From NCBI GenBank assembly GCA_017307855.1, contig JAFKGD010000010.1, positions 62,001 to 126,000 of the forward strand: 64,000 nt of DNA, written 5' to 3'. The notes beneath the pieces are model-generated. The model searched no databases. It saw only the letters and a program-made list of their open reading frames with translations, and was not told the origin of the DNA. Source of the stretch: Burkholderiales bacterium. GTDB lineage: Bacteria; Pseudomonadota; Gammaproteobacteria; Burkholderiales; Burkholderiaceae_C. This document shows, piece after piece, positions 34,537 through 43,924 of this stretch (positions are counted from its first letter, which is position 1; each line of letters opens with the position of its first letter). Position numbers and translations under genes: made by a program.

Positions 34537-35718
34537 TCATCCCGCCGGGCGCGCCTGCGGCGCCGGCGCGTCGGCCTGCGGCGTGTCGATGTGCACGGCA
34601 TGTTCCATCTTGGGGGCATCGCTGCCGGCGGCAGGTGGCGCGCTTTCGTGGCGGCCCAGCGGCTGGAAGTCGGCCGCCGCCTGGATGCGCAGCTGGGGCA
34701 GGAACTGCGGGTATTCGCGCTGCATGAAATCGATCATGCCCTCGCGGATGCGGCAGCGCAGATCGAACGCCTTGCCCGACGAGCCGGCCGTGGCCAGCAC
34801 GCGCACCTGCATGGTTTTCTCGGTGGTGTCGGTGATCTGCAGCACGAAGACACGGCCATCCCATTCCGGCGCGGCGCGCACGATGCGCTCCATCTCGGCG
34901 CGCAGTGGCGCCATCGGCATGCCGAAGTCGACGTAGAAGAACACGGCGCCCAGCAGTTGCGAGTTGTTGCGTGTCCAGTTCTGGAACGGATTCTCGATGA
35001 ACCACTGCAACGGAATGATGAGGCGGCGCTCGTCCCAGATGCTCAGTACCACATAGGTGCCGGTGATTTCTTCGACGCGGCCCCATTCGCCCTGGACGAT
35101 GAGCACGTCGTCGATGCGGATCGGCTGCGCCAGCGCAATCTGCAGGCCCGCGATGAGGTTGCTGAATACCGGCCGCGCCGCGATGCCGCCCACGATGCCG
35201 ATCACGCCGGCAGAAGCCAGCAGGCTGGCGCCCACCTGGCGCGCGCCGGGGAAGGTCATCAGCATCAGCGCGCCGCCGGCCATCAGCACCAGGATCTGCG
35301 CGGTGCGCGCGAGCACGCGGGTCTGCGTGAAGATGCGGCGGGCCTGCAGGTTGTCCTCGACGTCCTGGGGGTGCTTGGCGATGATGCCGTCGGCAAAGCC
35401 GGAGATGGCGTTGGTCAGCAGCCAGATGAAGCAGCCGATGAGTGCGAGGCCGTTGAAGTGGCGGACGGTGTCGATGAAGCGCAGGCTGTCGGGCGCGGCC
35501 TGCCAGACGCCCTGCAAGGCGATGAGGGGCAGCACGAACTGGGCGGGCCGGTGCAGCGACTCGACCACGTGCTGGAGCACGACGGACAGGCGCGCCGCGC
35601 GCCGCAGCACGACGCCACCGATGCGATGGATGACGAGCGCGATGATGACGGCGATGGTGGCCGGCACGAGGGTCGCCAGCCAGGGCGATGAGCGAAGGGA
35701 GGACAGCAGATCGTTCAT
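34537..35718 (-). CDS. Mechanosensitive ion channel, MscS family
   Basis: A 393-residue membrane protein. Helices occupy about residues 15-35, 60-80, 90-110 and 140-160. The pore-lining TM3 region is SAGVIGIVGGIAARPVFSNL, rich in Ala and Gly, followed by the beta-domain IAGLQIALAQPIRIDDVLIV, GEWGRVEEITGTYVVLSIWD and RLIIPLQWFIENPFQNWTR. The C-terminal about 40 residues are Pro/Ala-rich and disordered. It opens on membrane tension to release solutes after osmotic downshock. Start at MNDLL (35718); nine bases upstream is a second ATG. Confidence 0.9.
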   Translation of the reverse strand: MNDLLSSLRSSPWLATLVPATIAVIIALVIHRIGGVVLRRAARLSVVLQHVVESLHRPAQFVLPLIALQGVWQAAPDSLRFIDTVRHFNGLALIGCFIWLLTNAISGFADGIIAKHPQDVEDNLQARRIFTQTRVLARTAQILVLMAGGALMLMTFPGARQVGASLLASAGVIGIVGGIAARPVFSNLIAGLQIALAQPIRIDDVLIVQGEWGRVEEITGTYVVLSIWDERRLIIPLQWFIENPFQNWTRNNSQLLGAVFFYVDFGMPMAPLRAEMERIVRAAPEWDGRVFVLQITDTTEKTMQVRVLATAGSSGKAFDLRCRIREGMIDFMQREYPQFLPQLRIQAAADFQPLGRHESAPPAAGSDAPKMEHAVHIDTPQADAPAPQARPAG

Positions 35719-35853
35719 CCGCCCCATTGTGCGCAGGGCACGGCGCGATCACGTAAGGGCTTGTGAATGTCTCGGGTGCGGGGTGCGGTTTGGTTGACCG
35801 GGCGCGGCGAGGGCGCTATTCGCATGCGCGATGGCCACCGTCGTGGCTCGCCG

Positions 35854-35949
35854 GTCGGGACCGCGGGGTGGCTGCATCCGCTCGTGTCCCCCGCCGGCTG
35901 CGCCGGCTCCTCCTTGACCTCGCTGCGACAGCCACCCCGCGTTCCCGAC
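35854..35949 (-). repeat. Structured intergenic repeat, copy A
   Basis: Outer 21-bp arms 35854-35874 and 35929-35949 pair at 20 of 21 positions. Between them an inner hairpin GCCGGC-TGC-GCCGGC (35893-35907) is flanked by two conserved unpaired boxes: on the minus strand GCAGCGAGGTCAAGGAGGA before the hairpin and GGGGGACACGAGCGGA after it. The element fills the gap between the mscS start and the inositol monophosphatase stop. It is the same architecture as the copies at 43.8, 43.9, 50.95 and 51.1 kb. Confidence 0.85.
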
Positions 35950-35972
35950 GGGGCGTGTCGCGCTGCGAGGCT

Positions 35973-36983
35973 TCAGTTGCGGCGCGGAGGGCGTTGCGCG
36001 GGGCGAAACTCGCCGGGTTCGCTGGCGGGTCGGGGGATGGCCTTGAGGCGGCGGCGCGCGGGGGCGGCGGGGACTTCGTCCTCTGGCGTTTCGGCCGCGG
36101 GGATTTCTTCTTCGACGGAGGCGGCCGATTCACCGGCGGCGGCTGCATGCACGGCCATCTTGTCGGCCACACCGGCGAATTTGCTGTATTTGGCCAGCAG
36201 CGGCACCAGTTGGCCGTAGATGCGCGGGTTGCCGGCCACGCATTCGCGTTGTTCGATGAAGTCGGCCTCGCCCGTGAAGTTGCCGATCAGGCCACCGGCT
36301 TCGGTGACCAGCAGCGAGCCGGCCGCCACGTCCCAGGGGTTGAGGCCGGTTTCGAAGAAGCCATCGGTGAAGCCCGCGGCCACGTAGGCCAGATCGAGCG
36401 CGGCGGCGCCGGGGCGGCGCAGGCCGGCCGTGCGCTGCATCACGTCGCCCATCATCTGCAGGTACTGGTTGAAGTTGTCGGCCGGGCGGAACGGGAAGCC
36501 CGTGGAGATCAGGCATTCCTGCAGGCGGGTGCGCTTGGAGACGCGGATGCGCCGCTCGTTCATGTACGCGCCGCGCCCGCGCGTGGCGGTGAAGAGGTCG
36601 TTGCGGCTGGGGTCGTAGATGACGGCTTGTTCCACGCGGCCGCGCACGGCCAGAGCGATGCTGACGCAGTACACGGGAAAGCCGTGGATGAAGTTGGTGG
36701 TGCCGTCCAGCGGATCGATGATCCAGACGTGATCGGAATTCGGGTTGCCGTGCGTGGTGCCGGTTTCCTCGCCCAGGATCCCGTGGTCGGGGTAGGCGGT
36801 GAGCAGGGTCTCGATGATGATCTGCTCGGCGGCCTGGTCCACTTCCGTCACGAAGTCGTTCACCTGCTTTTGCGAGATGCGCACCGATTCCACGTCGAGC
36901 GCGGCGCGGTTGATGATGGCGCCGGCGGCGCGTGCGGCCTTGATGGCCACGTTGAGCATGGGGTGCAGGTTGGAGGACGACAT
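35973..36983 (-). CDS. suhB: Inositol monophosphatase family protein (SuhB-like)
   Basis: A 336-residue magnesium-dependent phosphatase. Metal-site motifs are [29 protein letters not shown] (DPLDGT) and the C-terminal [18 protein letters not shown]. SuhB dephosphorylates inositol phosphates in vitro and, in enterobacteria, also assists rRNA transcription antitermination. The first about 265 residues are the enzyme; about 70 further residues are a Glu/Ala/Pro/Arg-rich tail ending [10 protein letters not shown], which is common in Burkholderiales members. The start [20 protein letters not shown] is used. It diverges from trmJ. Confidence 0.92.
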   Translation of the reverse strand: MSSSNLHPMLNVAIKAARAAGAIINRAALDVESVRISQKQVNDFVTEVDQAAEQIIIETLLTAYPDHGILGEETGTTHGNPNSDHVWIIDPLDGTTNFIHGFPVYCVSIALAVRGRVEQAVIYDPSRNDLFTATRGRGAYMNERRIRVSKRTRLQECLISTGFPFRPADNFNQYLQMMGDVMQRTAGLRRPGAAALDLAYVAAGFTDGFFETGLNPWDVAAGSLLVTEAGGLIGNFTGEADFIEQRECVAGNPRIYGQLVPLLAKYSKFAGVADKMAVHAAAAGESAASVEEEIPAAETPEDEVPAAPARRRLKAIPRPASEPGEFRPAQRPPRRN

Positions 36984-37142
36984 GGATTGTGTGAAGAGCA
37001 TCCGCGCACGGCGCGCGCAGGTGGAAGGCGGGGGCCGGCGATGCGGCCAAGGGCGGGATTTTAACCCCGGCGGCCTTCCGCTGCAGGGCGCCGCCGGCCG
37101 GCTGCGACAATCGCGGGCTGCCCGCAGCGCATCCCGCCGTCC

Positions 37143-37889
37143 ATGATCACCCGCTTCATCCTCATCCAGACCAGCCACAGCGGCAACGTGGGCGCTGCCG
37201 CGCGGGCGCTCAAGGTGATGGGCTTCGACGATCTGGTGCTGGTGGCCCCGCGCTGGCCCGACGTCCTCACGCGCGAGGAGACCGTGCAGCGTGCCAGTGG
37301 CGCCACCGACGTGCTGGAGCGCACGCGCATCGTCGCCACGCTCGACGAGGCGCTGGAGGGCATCACCCACCTGTGCGCCACCGCCATGACGCCGCGCGAC
37401 TTCGGCCCGCCCACGGTGGCGCCGCGTGCGCACTTCGCGCAACTGGCTCCGCGCATGGCGGACGCTGCGGGGCAGGGCGTGGCCTTTCTTTTCGGTTCCG
37501 AACGCTTCGGCATGCGCAACGAAGACGTGTATCGCTGCCACACCTGCCTGTCGATCCCGACCGCGCCGGGCTACGGATCGCTCAACCTGGCGGCAGCCGT
37601 GCAGCTGATCGCCTACGACTGGCGCGAGGCGCTGGCCGCGCAAGGCCAGGGTTTTGCGGTGACGCCGGCCACGCCCGAGGCGGCGCCGGCCGATGCGCAG
37701 GCGGTGGCGGGCCTGCTGGCGCACTGGGAGCAGTCGCTCACCGCCATCGGCTTCCTCGATCCCGCCGCGCCCAAGAAGCTCATGCCCCGGCTCAACCAGC
37801 TGTTCAACCGCGCGCAGCTCACGCAGGAAGAGATCCACATCCTGCGCGGCGTGGCCAAGGCGATGGCCCAGCCGCCGCGCGATCGCTAG
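37143..37889 (+). CDS. trmJ: tRNA (cytidine/uridine-2'-O-)-methyltransferase TrmJ
   Basis: A 248-residue SPOUT methyltransferase that modifies position 32 of several tRNAs with S-adenosylmethionine. The knotted-fold motifs are [20 protein letters not shown] (motif 1 with Asn and Arg), [20 protein letters not shown] (motif 2) and [20 protein letters not shown] (motif 3). The C-terminal dimer segment ends [14 protein letters not shown]. It precedes cysE by 84 bp on the same strand, an order seen across Burkholderiales. Confidence 0.95.
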   Translation: MITRFILIQTSHSGNVGAAARALKVMGFDDLVLVAPRWPDVLTREETVQRASGATDVLERTRIVATLDEALEGITHLCATAMTPRDFGPPTVAPRAHFAQLAPRMADAAGQGVAFLFGSERFGMRNEDVYRCHTCLSIPTAPGYGSLNLAAAVQLIAYDWREALAAQGQGFAVTPATPEAAPADAQAVAGLLAHWEQSLTAIGFLDPAAPKKLMPRLNQLFNRAQLTQEEIHILRGVAKAMAQPPRDR

Positions 37890-37973
37890 GGCCTGAGTCT
37901 CAAAGGCCGCGGTGCGAGCGGGGATGGGGGCGCGGCGATAGACTTCCCGCTCATCTGCTGATAACGACAAGAC

Positions 37974-38750
37974 ATGTTCGCCCGCCTGCGCTCCGACATC
38001 CAGTGCATCCTCGACCGCGACCCGGCCGCGCGCAATGCGTGGGAGGTGCTCACGTGTTATCCGGGCCTGCATGCGCTGGTGATGCACCGCCGGGCGCACT
38101 GGTGCTGGAACCATGGCTTCAAATGGCTGGGCCGTTTCATCTCGCACGTCTCGCGCTGGCTGACCGGCATCGAGATCCACCCGGGTGCGAAGATCGGCGA
38201 GCGCGTGTTCTTCGACCATGCCATGGGCGTGGTGGTCGGCGAGACGGCCGAGATCGGCGACGGCTGCACCATCTACCAGGGCGTGACGCTGGGCGGCACC
38301 TCGCTCTACAAGGGCGAGAAGCGCCACCCGACGCTGGGCCGCGACGTGGTGGTGAGCGCCGGCGCCAAGGTGCTGGGCGGATTCGAGGTGGGTGACGGTG
38401 CCAAGATAGGCAGCAATGCGGTGGTCATCAAGCCCGTGCCGGCCGGTGCGACGGCGGTGGGTATTCCGGCGCGCATCATTCCGTCGAAGACCGGCACCAG
38501 CGCCGACGTGACCGACGCGCCCCGGCCGCAGTTCACGGCCTACGGCATCACGCAGGACGACGATCCGCTGAGCCAGGCGATGCGCAAGCTGATCGACAGC
38601 GCCTCGGGTCAGGAGAACCAGATCGCGCTGCTCTGGCAGGCCATCGAGAAACTCTCTGCAGCGCAGGTCACGCCAGACTGCGTGCCCGACGAAGCCGCCC
38701 GCAAGGCGCGCTTCGAGGCCGAGCAGCTCAACCAGCTGGTCGGCAAGTAG
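37974..38750 (+). CDS. cysE: Serine O-acetyltransferase CysE
   Basis: A 258-residue enzyme making O-acetylserine from serine and acetyl-CoA, the first step of cysteine synthesis. The N-terminal helical part ([37 protein letters not shown]) is followed by the left-handed beta-helix with hexapeptide repeats: [40 protein letters not shown] and [16 protein letters not shown]. The catalytic Asp and His are in FFDHAMG. The C-terminal residues past the helix are longer than the minimal NifP-type, with an extra helical tail. Confidence 0.96.
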   Translation: MFARLRSDIQCILDRDPAARNAWEVLTCYPGLHALVMHRRAHWCWNHGFKWLGRFISHVSRWLTGIEIHPGAKIGERVFFDHAMGVVVGETAEIGDGCTIYQGVTLGGTSLYKGEKRHPTLGRDVVVSAGAKVLGGFEVGDGAKIGSNAVVIKPVPAGATAVGIPARIIPSKTGTSADVTDAPRPQFTAYGITQDDDPLSQAMRKLIDSASGQENQIALLWQAIEKLSAAQVTPDCVPDEAARKARFEAEQLNQLVGK

Positions 38751-38777
38751 GACCCAGGGCGACAGCGCCGGGCCGCG

Positions 38778-39365
38778 TCACTTCTTCTTCGGCCGGAAGG
38801 CGCGGCAGATGGCGTCGTCGGTCTCGATGAAGGGTCCGCCGATGAGGTCGATGCAGTAGGGCACGGCTGCGAAGATGCCGGGCACGAGTTGCGCGCCGGC
38901 GCTGTCCTTCAGGCCCTCGAGCGTTTCCTGGATCGACTTCGGCTGGCCGGGCAGATTGATGATCAGGCTCTGGCCGCGGATCACCGCCACCTGGCGCGAG
39001 AGGATGGCCGTGGGTACGAAGCGCAGGCTGATCTGCCGCATCTGCTCGCCGAAGCCGGGCATCTCTTTTTCGGCCACGGCCAGCGTGGCCTCGGGCGTGA
39101 CGTCGCGTGCGGCCGGGCCCGTGCCGCCGGTGGTGAGCACCAGCGAGCACCCGGCATCCACCAGCTCGATCAGGGCCGCACTGATGCCTGCCTGCTCGTC
39201 CGGGATGAGCCGGGGTTCGAATTCGATGGGGTTGCGCACGGCGCGCGTGAGCCAGTCGCGCAGCGCGGGCAGGCCCTTGTCTTCGTAGACGCCAGCGGAG
39301 GCGCGGTCGCTCACCGAGACGATGCCGATGCGCACGGGTGCCAGTGCAGGGGTGCTGTCAGTCAT
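38778..39365 (-). CDS. mog: Molybdopterin adenylyltransferase Mog
   Basis: A 195-residue enzyme that adenylates molybdopterin before molybdenum insertion. Motifs: RIGIVSVSDRASAGVYEDKG, CSLVLTTGGTGPAARDVTPE and LSRQVAVIRGQSLIINLPGQ. MogA and MoaB are hard to separate, but SDRASxGVYxDKG and length favour Mog. The molybdoenzyme served is probably NasA, encoded at 51-54 kb. The start at 39365 overlaps the darP stop by 8 bp, so the genes are coupled. Confidence 0.93.
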   Translation of the reverse strand: MTDSTPALAPVRIGIVSVSDRASAGVYEDKGLPALRDWLTRAVRNPIEFEPRLIPDEQAGISAALIELVDAGCSLVLTTGGTGPAARDVTPEATLAVAEKEMPGFGEQMRQISLRFVPTAILSRQVAVIRGQSLIINLPGQPKSIQETLEGLKDSAGAQLVPGIFAAVPYCIDLIGGPFIETDDAICRAFRPKKK

Positions 39366-40002
39366 TGCCGTCGTCGATGTCGTCGGATTGTGCGGTGTCA
39401 TCGTCGCCGCTGAGCGCCGCGCGCACCAGCTGGAAGATCTCGCGGTAGGCGCGGCCGTGGCGCGGTGCCAGGCCGGGCTTCTCGGGCACGGCGTCCTTGC
39501 GGGCCTGGCGCACCAGCGCGCGCAACTGCTGGCTGTCGGTGGCCGGGTGGGCGTTCAGCCAGTCGCCCACGTCATCGTCGTGCGCGATCAGGCGCTCGCG
39601 CCATTGCTCGGCCTGGTGCAGCACCAGCGTCTGCGCAGCCGAGCCTTCGCGTTGCTCGTCGAGCGCGGCGCGCACGGCGGCCAGCGTCTCCTCGTCGAGC
39701 TGGCGCATGAGCTTGCCGATGAACTGCATCTGGCGGCGGCGGCCTTCGAAGTTGGTGATGCGGCGCACCTCGTCGAGCGCGTCGGCCAGCTTGTCGGGCA
39801 GGCCCAGCGGCTCCATCAGGTCGGCGCGCAGGGTCAGCAGGTCTTCGCCGAGCTTCTGCAGCGCAGCGCTCTCGCGCTTGAGATCGGTCTTGCTCTGTTC
39901 GGTCGTGCCTTTGAGCTCGGCCTTGAGTTCGAGGTCGAGCTCGCTGCCTTCGGCCACGAAGTGGCCACGAACGAAGTAGCCTTTTTTGGGTTTGCGGGAC
40001 AT
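39358..40002 (-). CDS. darP: Ribosome biogenesis factor DarP (YjgA/DUF615)
   Basis: A 214-residue acidic/basic helical protein that associates with late 50S assembly intermediates. The core LKRESAALQKLGEDLLTLRA, ALDEVRRITNFEGRRRQMQF, IGKLMRQLDEETLAAVRAAL and ERLIAHDD are the DUF615 pattern. The start MSRKPKKGYFVRGHFVAEGS is chosen over an upstream in-frame ATG in the pmbA promoter. It diverges from pmbA over 64 bp, an arrangement conserved from gamma- to betaproteobacteria. Confidence 0.93.
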   Translation of the reverse strand: MSRKPKKGYFVRGHFVAEGSELDLELKAELKGTTEQSKTDLKRESAALQKLGEDLLTLRADLMEPLGLPDKLADALDEVRRITNFEGRRRQMQFIGKLMRQLDEETLAAVRAALDEQREGSAAQTLVLHQAEQWRERLIAHDDDVGDWLNAHPATDSQQLRALVRQARKDAVPEKPGLAPRHGRAYREIFQLVRAALSGDDDTAQSDDIDDGND

Positions 40003-40066
40003 GGGATGGGGACGTTGCGGGGGCCCGGCGCACGCGGCGGGGGCGACAAGTATCATAGCCGCCGAT

Positions 40067-41476
40067 ATGAGCACTCCTTCCCGCGCCAAGCCCTCCCGTA
40101 CCCCCAGGCCCTCGTCTTCCGTGCAAGCCGCCAGCGGCTTCAGCTACAGCCGCGGCTTCTTCGAGGAACTGGTCGATTCGGCGCTGGCCCACGCGAAGAA
40201 GCTGGGCGCCACCGATGCGGGTGCCGAGGCGTCCGAAGGCTGCGGCCTGTCGGTGAGCGTGCGCCGGGGCAAGCTCGAAACCGTGGAGCGCAATCGCGAC
40301 AAGTCGCTGGGCGTCACCGTTTACCTGGGTCAGCGGCGCGGCAATGCCAGCACGTCCGACTTCTCGCGCGCCGCGATCGAGCAGACCGTGCAGGCCGCCT
40401 ACGACATCGCGCGTTTCACGGCCGCCGATCCGGTCGCCGGCCTGCCAGATGCCGAGGACATCGCGCAGCAACAACCCGACCTCGACCTGTTCCACCCCTG
40501 GGCCATCACCAGCGAAGAAGCGGCCGAGCTGGCACTGCGCTGCGAGCAGGCGGCGCTTTCCACCGACCGGCGCATCACCAACAGCGAAGGCGCCGGCGTA
40601 TCGGCGCAGCAGAGCCATTTCTTCAGCGCGCACACGCGGGGCTTCCGGGGCGGCTATGCCAGCTCGCGCCACAGCCTCTCGGTGGCCCCGATCGCCGGGC
40701 GCGGCGACGGCATGCAGCGCGATGCGTGGTATTCGTCGATGCGCTCGCCCAATGAACTGGCCAGCCCCGAGTCGGTGGGGCGCTACGCGGCCGAACGCGC
40801 GCTCTCGCGCCTGAAGTCGCGCAAGATCGCCACCACCGAATGCCCGGTGCTGTTCGAGTCGCCGCTGGCCGCCGGCCTGCTGGGCGGCTATGTGCAGGCC
40901 ACCAGCGGCGGCGCGCTCTATCGCAAGAGCAGCTTCCTGCTCGATTCGCTGGGCAAGCCCGTACTGGCCGACCACATCGACATCGACGAAGACCCGCACC
41001 TGGCGCGCGGCAAGGGTAGCGCGCCGTTCGACGAGGAGGGCGTCGCCACGCATGCGCGCCGCGTGGTCGAGGCCGGTCGCGTGCAGGGCTACTTCCTGTC
41101 GAGCTACTCGGCGCGCAAGCTCGGCATGAAGACCACGGGCAACGCGGGCGGTTCGCACAACCTCGTGCTCACCTCGCGCCTCACGCGGCCGGGCGACGAC
41201 CTCGACGCCATGCTGCGCAAGCTGGGCACCGGCCTGTTCGTGATCGAGCTCATGGGGCAGGGCGTGAACTACGTGACGGGCGACTATTCGCGCGGTGCCA
41301 GCGGCTTCTGGGTGGAGAACGGCCGCATCGCCTTTCCCGTCGAAGAGATCACCATCGCGGGCAACCTCAAGGACATGTTCCGCGGCATCGTGGCCGTGGG
41401 CGCCGATGCGTACAACTACGGCGCCAAGACGGTGGGCTCGGTGCTGATCGAGCGCATGAAGGTGGCCGGCGCCTGA
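40067..41476 (+). CDS. pmbA: Metalloprotease PmbA (TldE)
   Basis: A 469-residue subunit that forms a heteromeric peptidase with TldD, trimming small peptides such as microcin B17 and degrading CcdA. The family segments are GCGLSVSVRRGKLETVERNR, DKSLGVTVYLGQRRGNASTS, HSLSVAPIAGRGDGMQRDAW, LDSLGKPVLADHIDIDEDPH and NAGGSHNLVLTSRLTRPGDD. TldE subunits lack the zinc HExxxH of TldD, and none is seen here. tldD is not in the window. A bidirectional terminator follows. Confidence 0.95.
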   Translation: MSTPSRAKPSRTPRPSSSVQAASGFSYSRGFFEELVDSALAHAKKLGATDAGAEASEGCGLSVSVRRGKLETVERNRDKSLGVTVYLGQRRGNASTSDFSRAAIEQTVQAAYDIARFTAADPVAGLPDAEDIAQQQPDLDLFHPWAITSEEAAELALRCEQAALSTDRRITNSEGAGVSAQQSHFFSAHTRGFRGGYASSRHSLSVAPIAGRGDGMQRDAWYSSMRSPNELASPESVGRYAAERALSRLKSRKIATTECPVLFESPLAAGLLGGYVQATSGGALYRKSSFLLDSLGKPVLADHIDIDEDPHLARGKGSAPFDEEGVATHARRVVEAGRVQGYFLSSYSARKLGMKTTGNAGGSHNLVLTSRLTRPGDDLDAMLRKLGTGLFVIELMGQGVNYVTGDYSRGASGFWVENGRIAFPVEEITIAGNLKDMFRGIVAVGADAYNYGAKTVGSVLIERMKVAGA

Positions 41477-41500
41477 GCACGCGCGGCCTCGCCCGGATGA

Positions 41501-41527
41501 CAAAAGGGGCGCCGAGGCGCCCCTTGT
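41501..41527. terminator. Bidirectional terminator between pmbA and yqeY
   Basis: AAGGGGCGCC / GGCGCCCCTT hairpin with a two-base apex, flanked by ACAAA on the left and TTGTAC on the right. The A/T flanks on both sides allow termination of both convergent genes. Confidence 0.8.
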
Positions 41528-41531
41528 ACTT

Positions 41532-41978
41532 TCAGCTGGCCAGCGCGGCCTTCACAGCCGCCGAGACCTGTCCCATCTCGGCCTTGCCCGCCAGGCGCGT
41601 CTTCACGGCGCCCATCACCTTGCCCATGTCGCCAGGGCCCGAGGCTCCCAGTTCGGCCACGATGGCCTTGACTTCAGCGGCGATTTCTTCGGCCGACAGG
41701 CGTTGAGGCAGGTAGGCCTCGAGCACCTTGATCTCCGACGCTTCCTTCCCGGCCAGGTCGGTGCGGCCGGCCTGGTTGAAGGCGGCCACCGAATCCTTGC
41801 GCTGCTTGATCAGCTTGTCGACGATGGCCACGACAGCCGCATCGTCGAGCTCGACGCGTTCGTCCACTTCTTTCTGCTTCATCGCGGCGGTGAGCAGGCG
41901 GATGGTGCCCAGGCGCTCGGTGTCCTTGGCGCGCATGGCGGCCTTCATGTCGTCGGTGATCTGGTCCTTGAGGCTCAT
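41532..41978 (-). CDS. yqeY: GatB/YqeY domain protein
   Basis: A 148-residue helical protein starting MSLKDQITDDMKAAMRAKDT, containing LGTIRLLTAAMKQKEVDERV and ending in the GatB tail-like domain GPGDMGKVMGAVKTRLAGKA. The domain is shared with the C-terminus of the amidotransferase subunit GatB and binds tRNA, but the free-standing protein's role is not settled. It lies downstream of rpsU, as in most proteobacteria, separated from it by a terminator hairpin. GGAG precedes the ATG. Confidence 0.93.
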   Translation of the reverse strand: MSLKDQITDDMKAAMRAKDTERLGTIRLLTAAMKQKEVDERVELDDAAVVAIVDKLIKQRKDSVAAFNQAGRTDLAGKEASEIKVLEAYLPQRLSAEEIAAEVKAIVAELGASGPGDMGKVMGAVKTRLAGKAEMGQVSAAVKAALAS

Positions 41979-42020
41979 GGTGTGCTCCTGAGTTGGCAGG
42001 GAGAAAAAGAACAGCGGAAA

Positions 42021-42056
42021 ACAGAAAACCCGCGCCTGGCGTCCCGAGCGCGGGTT
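42021..42056 (-). terminator. Terminator/attenuator after rpsU
   Basis: On the minus strand a 9-bp stem AACCCGCGC / GCGCGGGTT with a 12-base loop is followed by TTCTGTTTT. It separates rpsU from yqeY; some read-through probably feeds yqeY. Confidence 0.8.
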
Positions 42057-42099
42057 CTGTGGACCTGCCGCGAAGACAGGCCTGAAAAGCGGGAACCGC

Positions 42100-42312
42100 T
42101 CAGTACAGCTTCTTGGGCAGCTGCATGCTGCGAACGCGCTTGTAGTGGCGCTTCACGGCGGCTGCCTTCTTGCGCTTGCGTTCGGCGGTGGGCTTTTCGT
42201 AGAACTCGCGTGCGCGCAGTTCGGTCAGCAGGCCCAGCTTTTCGATGGTGCGCTTGAAGCGGCGCAGGGCGACGTCAAACGGCTCGTTTTCTTTAACGCG
42301 GATGGTGGTCAT
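42100..42312 (-). CDS. rpsU: 30S ribosomal protein S21
   Basis: A 70-residue basic protein starting [20 protein letters not shown], then [20 protein letters not shown] and ending MQLPKKLY. Length and sequence match bacterial S21, which contacts the 3' end of 16S rRNA near the anti-Shine-Dalgarno. A TATAAT promoter lies 130 bp upstream. The longer in-frame extension to 42399 lies in the leader and is not coding. Confidence 0.97.
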
Positions 42313-42441
42313 GACTAAATGGATTTCCGTCCAGTGTGCGGGCAGAGGATTCCGGGGAAGATCGGGCCCCGGCTTCGTGCGTCGCTTGTTTTTCCCCAAC
42401 TTCGGTGATCAGGCCGTTGGGGTTTGCCAGCAAAGCCCGCC

Positions 42442-42469
42442 ATTATACGGTGATCGGGCCGGCTGGCAA
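42442..42469 (-). promoter_or_regulatory. Sigma-70 promoter of rpsU
   Basis: On the minus strand TTGCCA (42469-42464) is separated by 16 bp from a perfect TATAAT (42447-42442). It is the only strong consensus promoter in the 173-bp gap upstream of rpsU, leaving a leader of about 125 nt. Confidence 0.8.
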
Positions 42470-42485
42470 CGACGACGGCCACCCC

Positions 42486-43712
42486 TCATGCCGCGCCAGC
42501 GGCTGCGGCGGGCTCCAGCGCCTGCGCGCAAGCATGGCCGCTGGCCCAGGCCCACTGGAAGTTGTAACCGCCCAGCCAGCCGGTCACGTCCGCCACTTCG
42601 CCGATGAAGAACAGGCCCGGCACGCGCGATTCCATCGTCTGCGACGAGAGCTGGCGGGTGTCGACCCCGCCGGCCGTCACCTCGGCCTTGGCGTAGCCCT
42701 CGGTGCCTGACGGGGTGAGTTCCCAGCCGGAAATGCGGGCGGCCAGGCTGGCCAGCGCCTTGTCGGGGGCCTCATTGACGGGGCGGGCCAGCGCCGGGTC
42801 GCTGGCGGCCCAGGCCTCGGCGAGGCGCCCTGGAAGCAGGGCGCCGAGTTCATTGACCACCAGGCGTCTGGAGCGCAGCTTGGCATCGGCCAGTTGGCCG
42901 GCCACGTCGGTGCCGGGCGCCAGATCGATGCGCAGCGGCGTGCCGGCCTGCCAGTAGCTGGAGATCTGCAGCACGGCCGGGCCCGAGAGGCCGCGGTGGG
43001 TGAACAGCAGGTCTTCGTCGAAGGCCATGCGGTTCTTCTTGCCGCCGGTTTCGATGCGCACGGGAAGCGCCAGGCCGGCCAGGCCCGCGTAGGGCTGCCA
43101 GCCGGCACCGTCGAAGGTGAGCGGCACCAGCGCCGGGCGCAGCGGCACGACGTCCAGCCCGAACTGGCGCGCGAGGCGCTGGCCGAAATCGGAGGCGCCG
43201 ATCTTGGGAATGGAGAGGCCGCCCGTGGCCACCACCACGCTGTGCGCCTCAACGGTGCCACGGTCGGTATCGAGCTCGAATCGCTGGCTGCCGCCCGTGC
43301 GCACGGCCTTTACGCCGCAGGGCTGCCAGCGCTCGACGCCGCCGGCGGCGCACTCGGCCAGCAGCATGTCGATCAGGTCAGTGGCCGAGCGGTCGCAGAA
43401 CAGTTGGCCCTTGTGCTTTTCGTGGAAGGCGATGCCGTGGCGCTGCACCAGCGCGATGAAGTCCTGCGGGGTGTAGCGTGCCAGCGCCGAGCGGCAGAAG
43501 TGCGGGTTGTCCGAGATGAAGTGCTTGTGCGGCGCGCGCGGATCGAGGTCGCGGTTGGTGAAGTTGGCGCGGCCGCCGCCCGAGATGCGGATCTTCTCGG
43601 CCACCCTGGGGCTGTGGTCGATGAGCAGCACCTTCAGGCCGCGCTGGCCGGCGATGCCCGCGCAGAACAGGCCGGCGGCGCCGGCACCGAGGATGATGGC
43701 GTCGAAGTTCAA
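42486..43712 (-). CDS. BaiN/RdsA-family FAD-dependent oxidoreductase (HI0933-like)
   Basis: A 408-residue flavoprotein. The FAD-binding N-terminus is NFDAIILGAGAAGLFCAGIA (GxGxxG), followed by EKIRISGGGRANFTNRDLDP, a family hallmark, VVVATGGLSIPKIGASDFG, and the C-terminal FIGEVADVTGWLGGYNFQWA. Members include BaiN of bile acid reduction and uncharacterised proteobacterial proteins; substrate here is unknown. The start is probably a TTG at 43712, since no ATG or GTG lies at the conserved position; confidence in the exact start is low. It ends 173 bp before rpsU. Confidence 0.88.
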   Translation of the reverse strand: MNFDAIILGAGAAGLFCAGIAGQRGLKVLLIDHSPRVAEKIRISGGGRANFTNRDLDPRAPHKHFISDNPHFCRSALARYTPQDFIALVQRHGIAFHEKHKGQLFCDRSATDLIDMLLAECAAGGVERWQPCGVKAVRTGGSQRFELDTDRGTVEAHSVVVATGGLSIPKIGASDFGQRLARQFGLDVVPLRPALVPLTFDGAGWQPYAGLAGLALPVRIETGGKKNRMAFDEDLLFTHRGLSGPAVLQISSYWQAGTPLRIDLAPGTDVAGQLADAKLRSRRLVVNELGALLPGRLAEAWAASDPALARPVNEAPDKALASLAARISGWELTPSGTEGYAKAEVTAGGVDTRQLSSQTMESRVPGLFFIGEVADVTGWLGGYNFQWAWASGHACAQALEPAAAAGAA

Positions 43713-43788
43713 AGGGGTGATCTCTTGAGGGAAGGCGCGATTTTGCCTCGTCGGTTCATGAGGGAGGGACCACGTTGGTGGCTCGCCG

Positions 43789-43888
43789 GTCGGGATCGCG
43801 GGGTGGCGGCCTCCGCTCGTGTCCCCCGGATCGGCTGAGCCGATCCTCCTCCTTGACCTCGCTGCGACCGCCACCCCACGCTCCCGAC
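43789..43888 (-). repeat. Structured intergenic repeat, copy B
   Basis: Outer arms 43789-43809 and 43868-43888 pair at 19 of 21 positions; the inner hairpin is GGATCGGC-TGA-GCCGATCC (43828-43846). On the minus strand the boxes read GCAGCGAGGTCAAGGAGGA and GGGGGACACGAGCGGA, as in copy A. The inner stem sequence differs completely from copy A yet is perfectly paired. It lies upstream of the BaiN-like gene, back to back with copy E. Confidence 0.85.
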
Positions 43889-43924
43889 AGGGGTTCCGCA
43901 CGACCGCCACGCGACGATAGTGTG

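Noticed and set aside
35973-38327. A 784-codon minus-strand frame extending upstream of the inositol monophosphatase
   Set aside because: The upstream part is antisense to trmJ and cysE; the enzyme starts at 36983.
39205-39235. GGTTCGAATTC resembling a tRNA T-arm
   Set aside because: It lies inside the mog coding sequence and no acceptor, D or anticodon arms are nearby.
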